Assembly: GCF_946221105.1 (NCBI RefSeq)
Contig: NZ_CAMICL010000056.1
Coordinates: 1-11,775, forward strand
DNA from: an uncultured Corynebacterium sp.
GTDB lineage: Bacteria > Actinomycetota > Actinomycetes > Mycobacteriales > Mycobacteriaceae
DNA: 11,775 nt
Reading direction: 5' to 3'
The notes beneath the pieces were generated by a model, which saw only the letters and a program-made list of their open reading frames with translations, searched no databases and was not told the DNA's origin. The position numbers were made by a program, and so were the translations under genes. The stretch's first letter is position 1; each line of letters begins with the position of its first letter. Positions 11,720 through 11,775 of this stretch are shown here, one piece after another.

Positions 11720-11775
11720 GGTGGAGCTAACGGGATTCGAACCCGTGACCCCCACACTGCCAGTGTGGTGCGCTA
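11719..11775 (-). tRNA. tRNA-Ala (anticodon GGC), 3' part; 5' end beyond window
   Basis: The minus strand reads the end of the D arm, then the anticodon stem CCACA/TGTGG with loop CTGGCAG, which gives anticodon GGC (reads GCC, alanine). It continues with variable loop GGGTC, T arm ACGGG-TTCGAAT-CCCGT, acceptor strand TAGCTCC, discriminator A and an encoded CCA (11719-11721). The U at acceptor position 70 is what a G3-U70 pair, the alanine identity element, would need; its partner lies outside the window. The 5' half, including most of the D arm, is missing. Confidence 0.93.

Overview
This is a high-GC chromosomal segment, almost certainly from a Corynebacterium. The class Ib ribonucleotide reductase is split into nrdHIE and a separate nrdF, with a FadR-type GntR regulator between them. 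ctaD lies beside nrdF, and a zinc-ligand-free L36 gene (rpmJ) lies upstream of nrdH. From memory, this order matches the corynebacterial ctaD-nrdF-gntR1-nrdEIH-rpmJ neighbourhood. Several TAnnnT-N7-ATG starts (leaderless mRNAs) also suit an actinobacterium. The window is core genome: I see no transposase, phage gene or CRISPR array.

Layout. 1-1014: the 3' end of a DinG-type helicase gene (+) meets a Pth2-domain peptidyl-tRNA hydrolase gene (-) tail to tail. 1036-4045: ctaD and nrdF, both on the minus strand, each closed by its own intrinsic terminator. 4197-4910: gntR1-like regulator (+), divergent from nrdF. 4911-5110: a 200-bp convergent gap holding four degenerate copies of an 18-bp motif and several small hairpins. 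5111-8206: the nrdHIE operon (-), with a 67-nt imperfect hairpin between nrdH and nrdI. 8207-8491: the nrdH control region, with a TATAGT -10 and three candidate NrdR boxes in helical phase. 8492-8614: rpmJ (-). 8738-9553: nadE (+). 9550-10957 (-): ogt, a fructosamine-kinase-family gene and a small gene of about 61 codons that carries a one-base frameshift. 11007-11669: an EF-hand lipoprotein gene (+), divergent from ogt. 11684-11719: a bidirectional terminator, followed by the 3' part of a tRNA-Ala(GGC) gene on the minus strand.

How the genes work together. NrdE and NrdF form the radical-dependent reductase that makes deoxyribonucleotides. NrdI is the flavodoxin-like protein that helps build the NrdF metal/tyrosyl cofactor, and NrdH is the redoxin that re-reduces NrdE. 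CtaD is the catalytic subunit of the aa3 terminal oxidase. NadE makes NAD. Ogt and the fructosamine-kinase homologue form a small damage-repair unit (DNA alkylation and protein glycation).

The features most worth a second look are the repeat/hairpin array at 4918-5054, the hairpin at 7857-7923, the NrdR-box cluster at 8295-8395, the 22-bp inverted repeat at 8425-8446, the frameshifted small gene at 9550-9736, and the overlapping divergent leaderless promoters at 10957-11009. No clearly new multi-gene system is visible.
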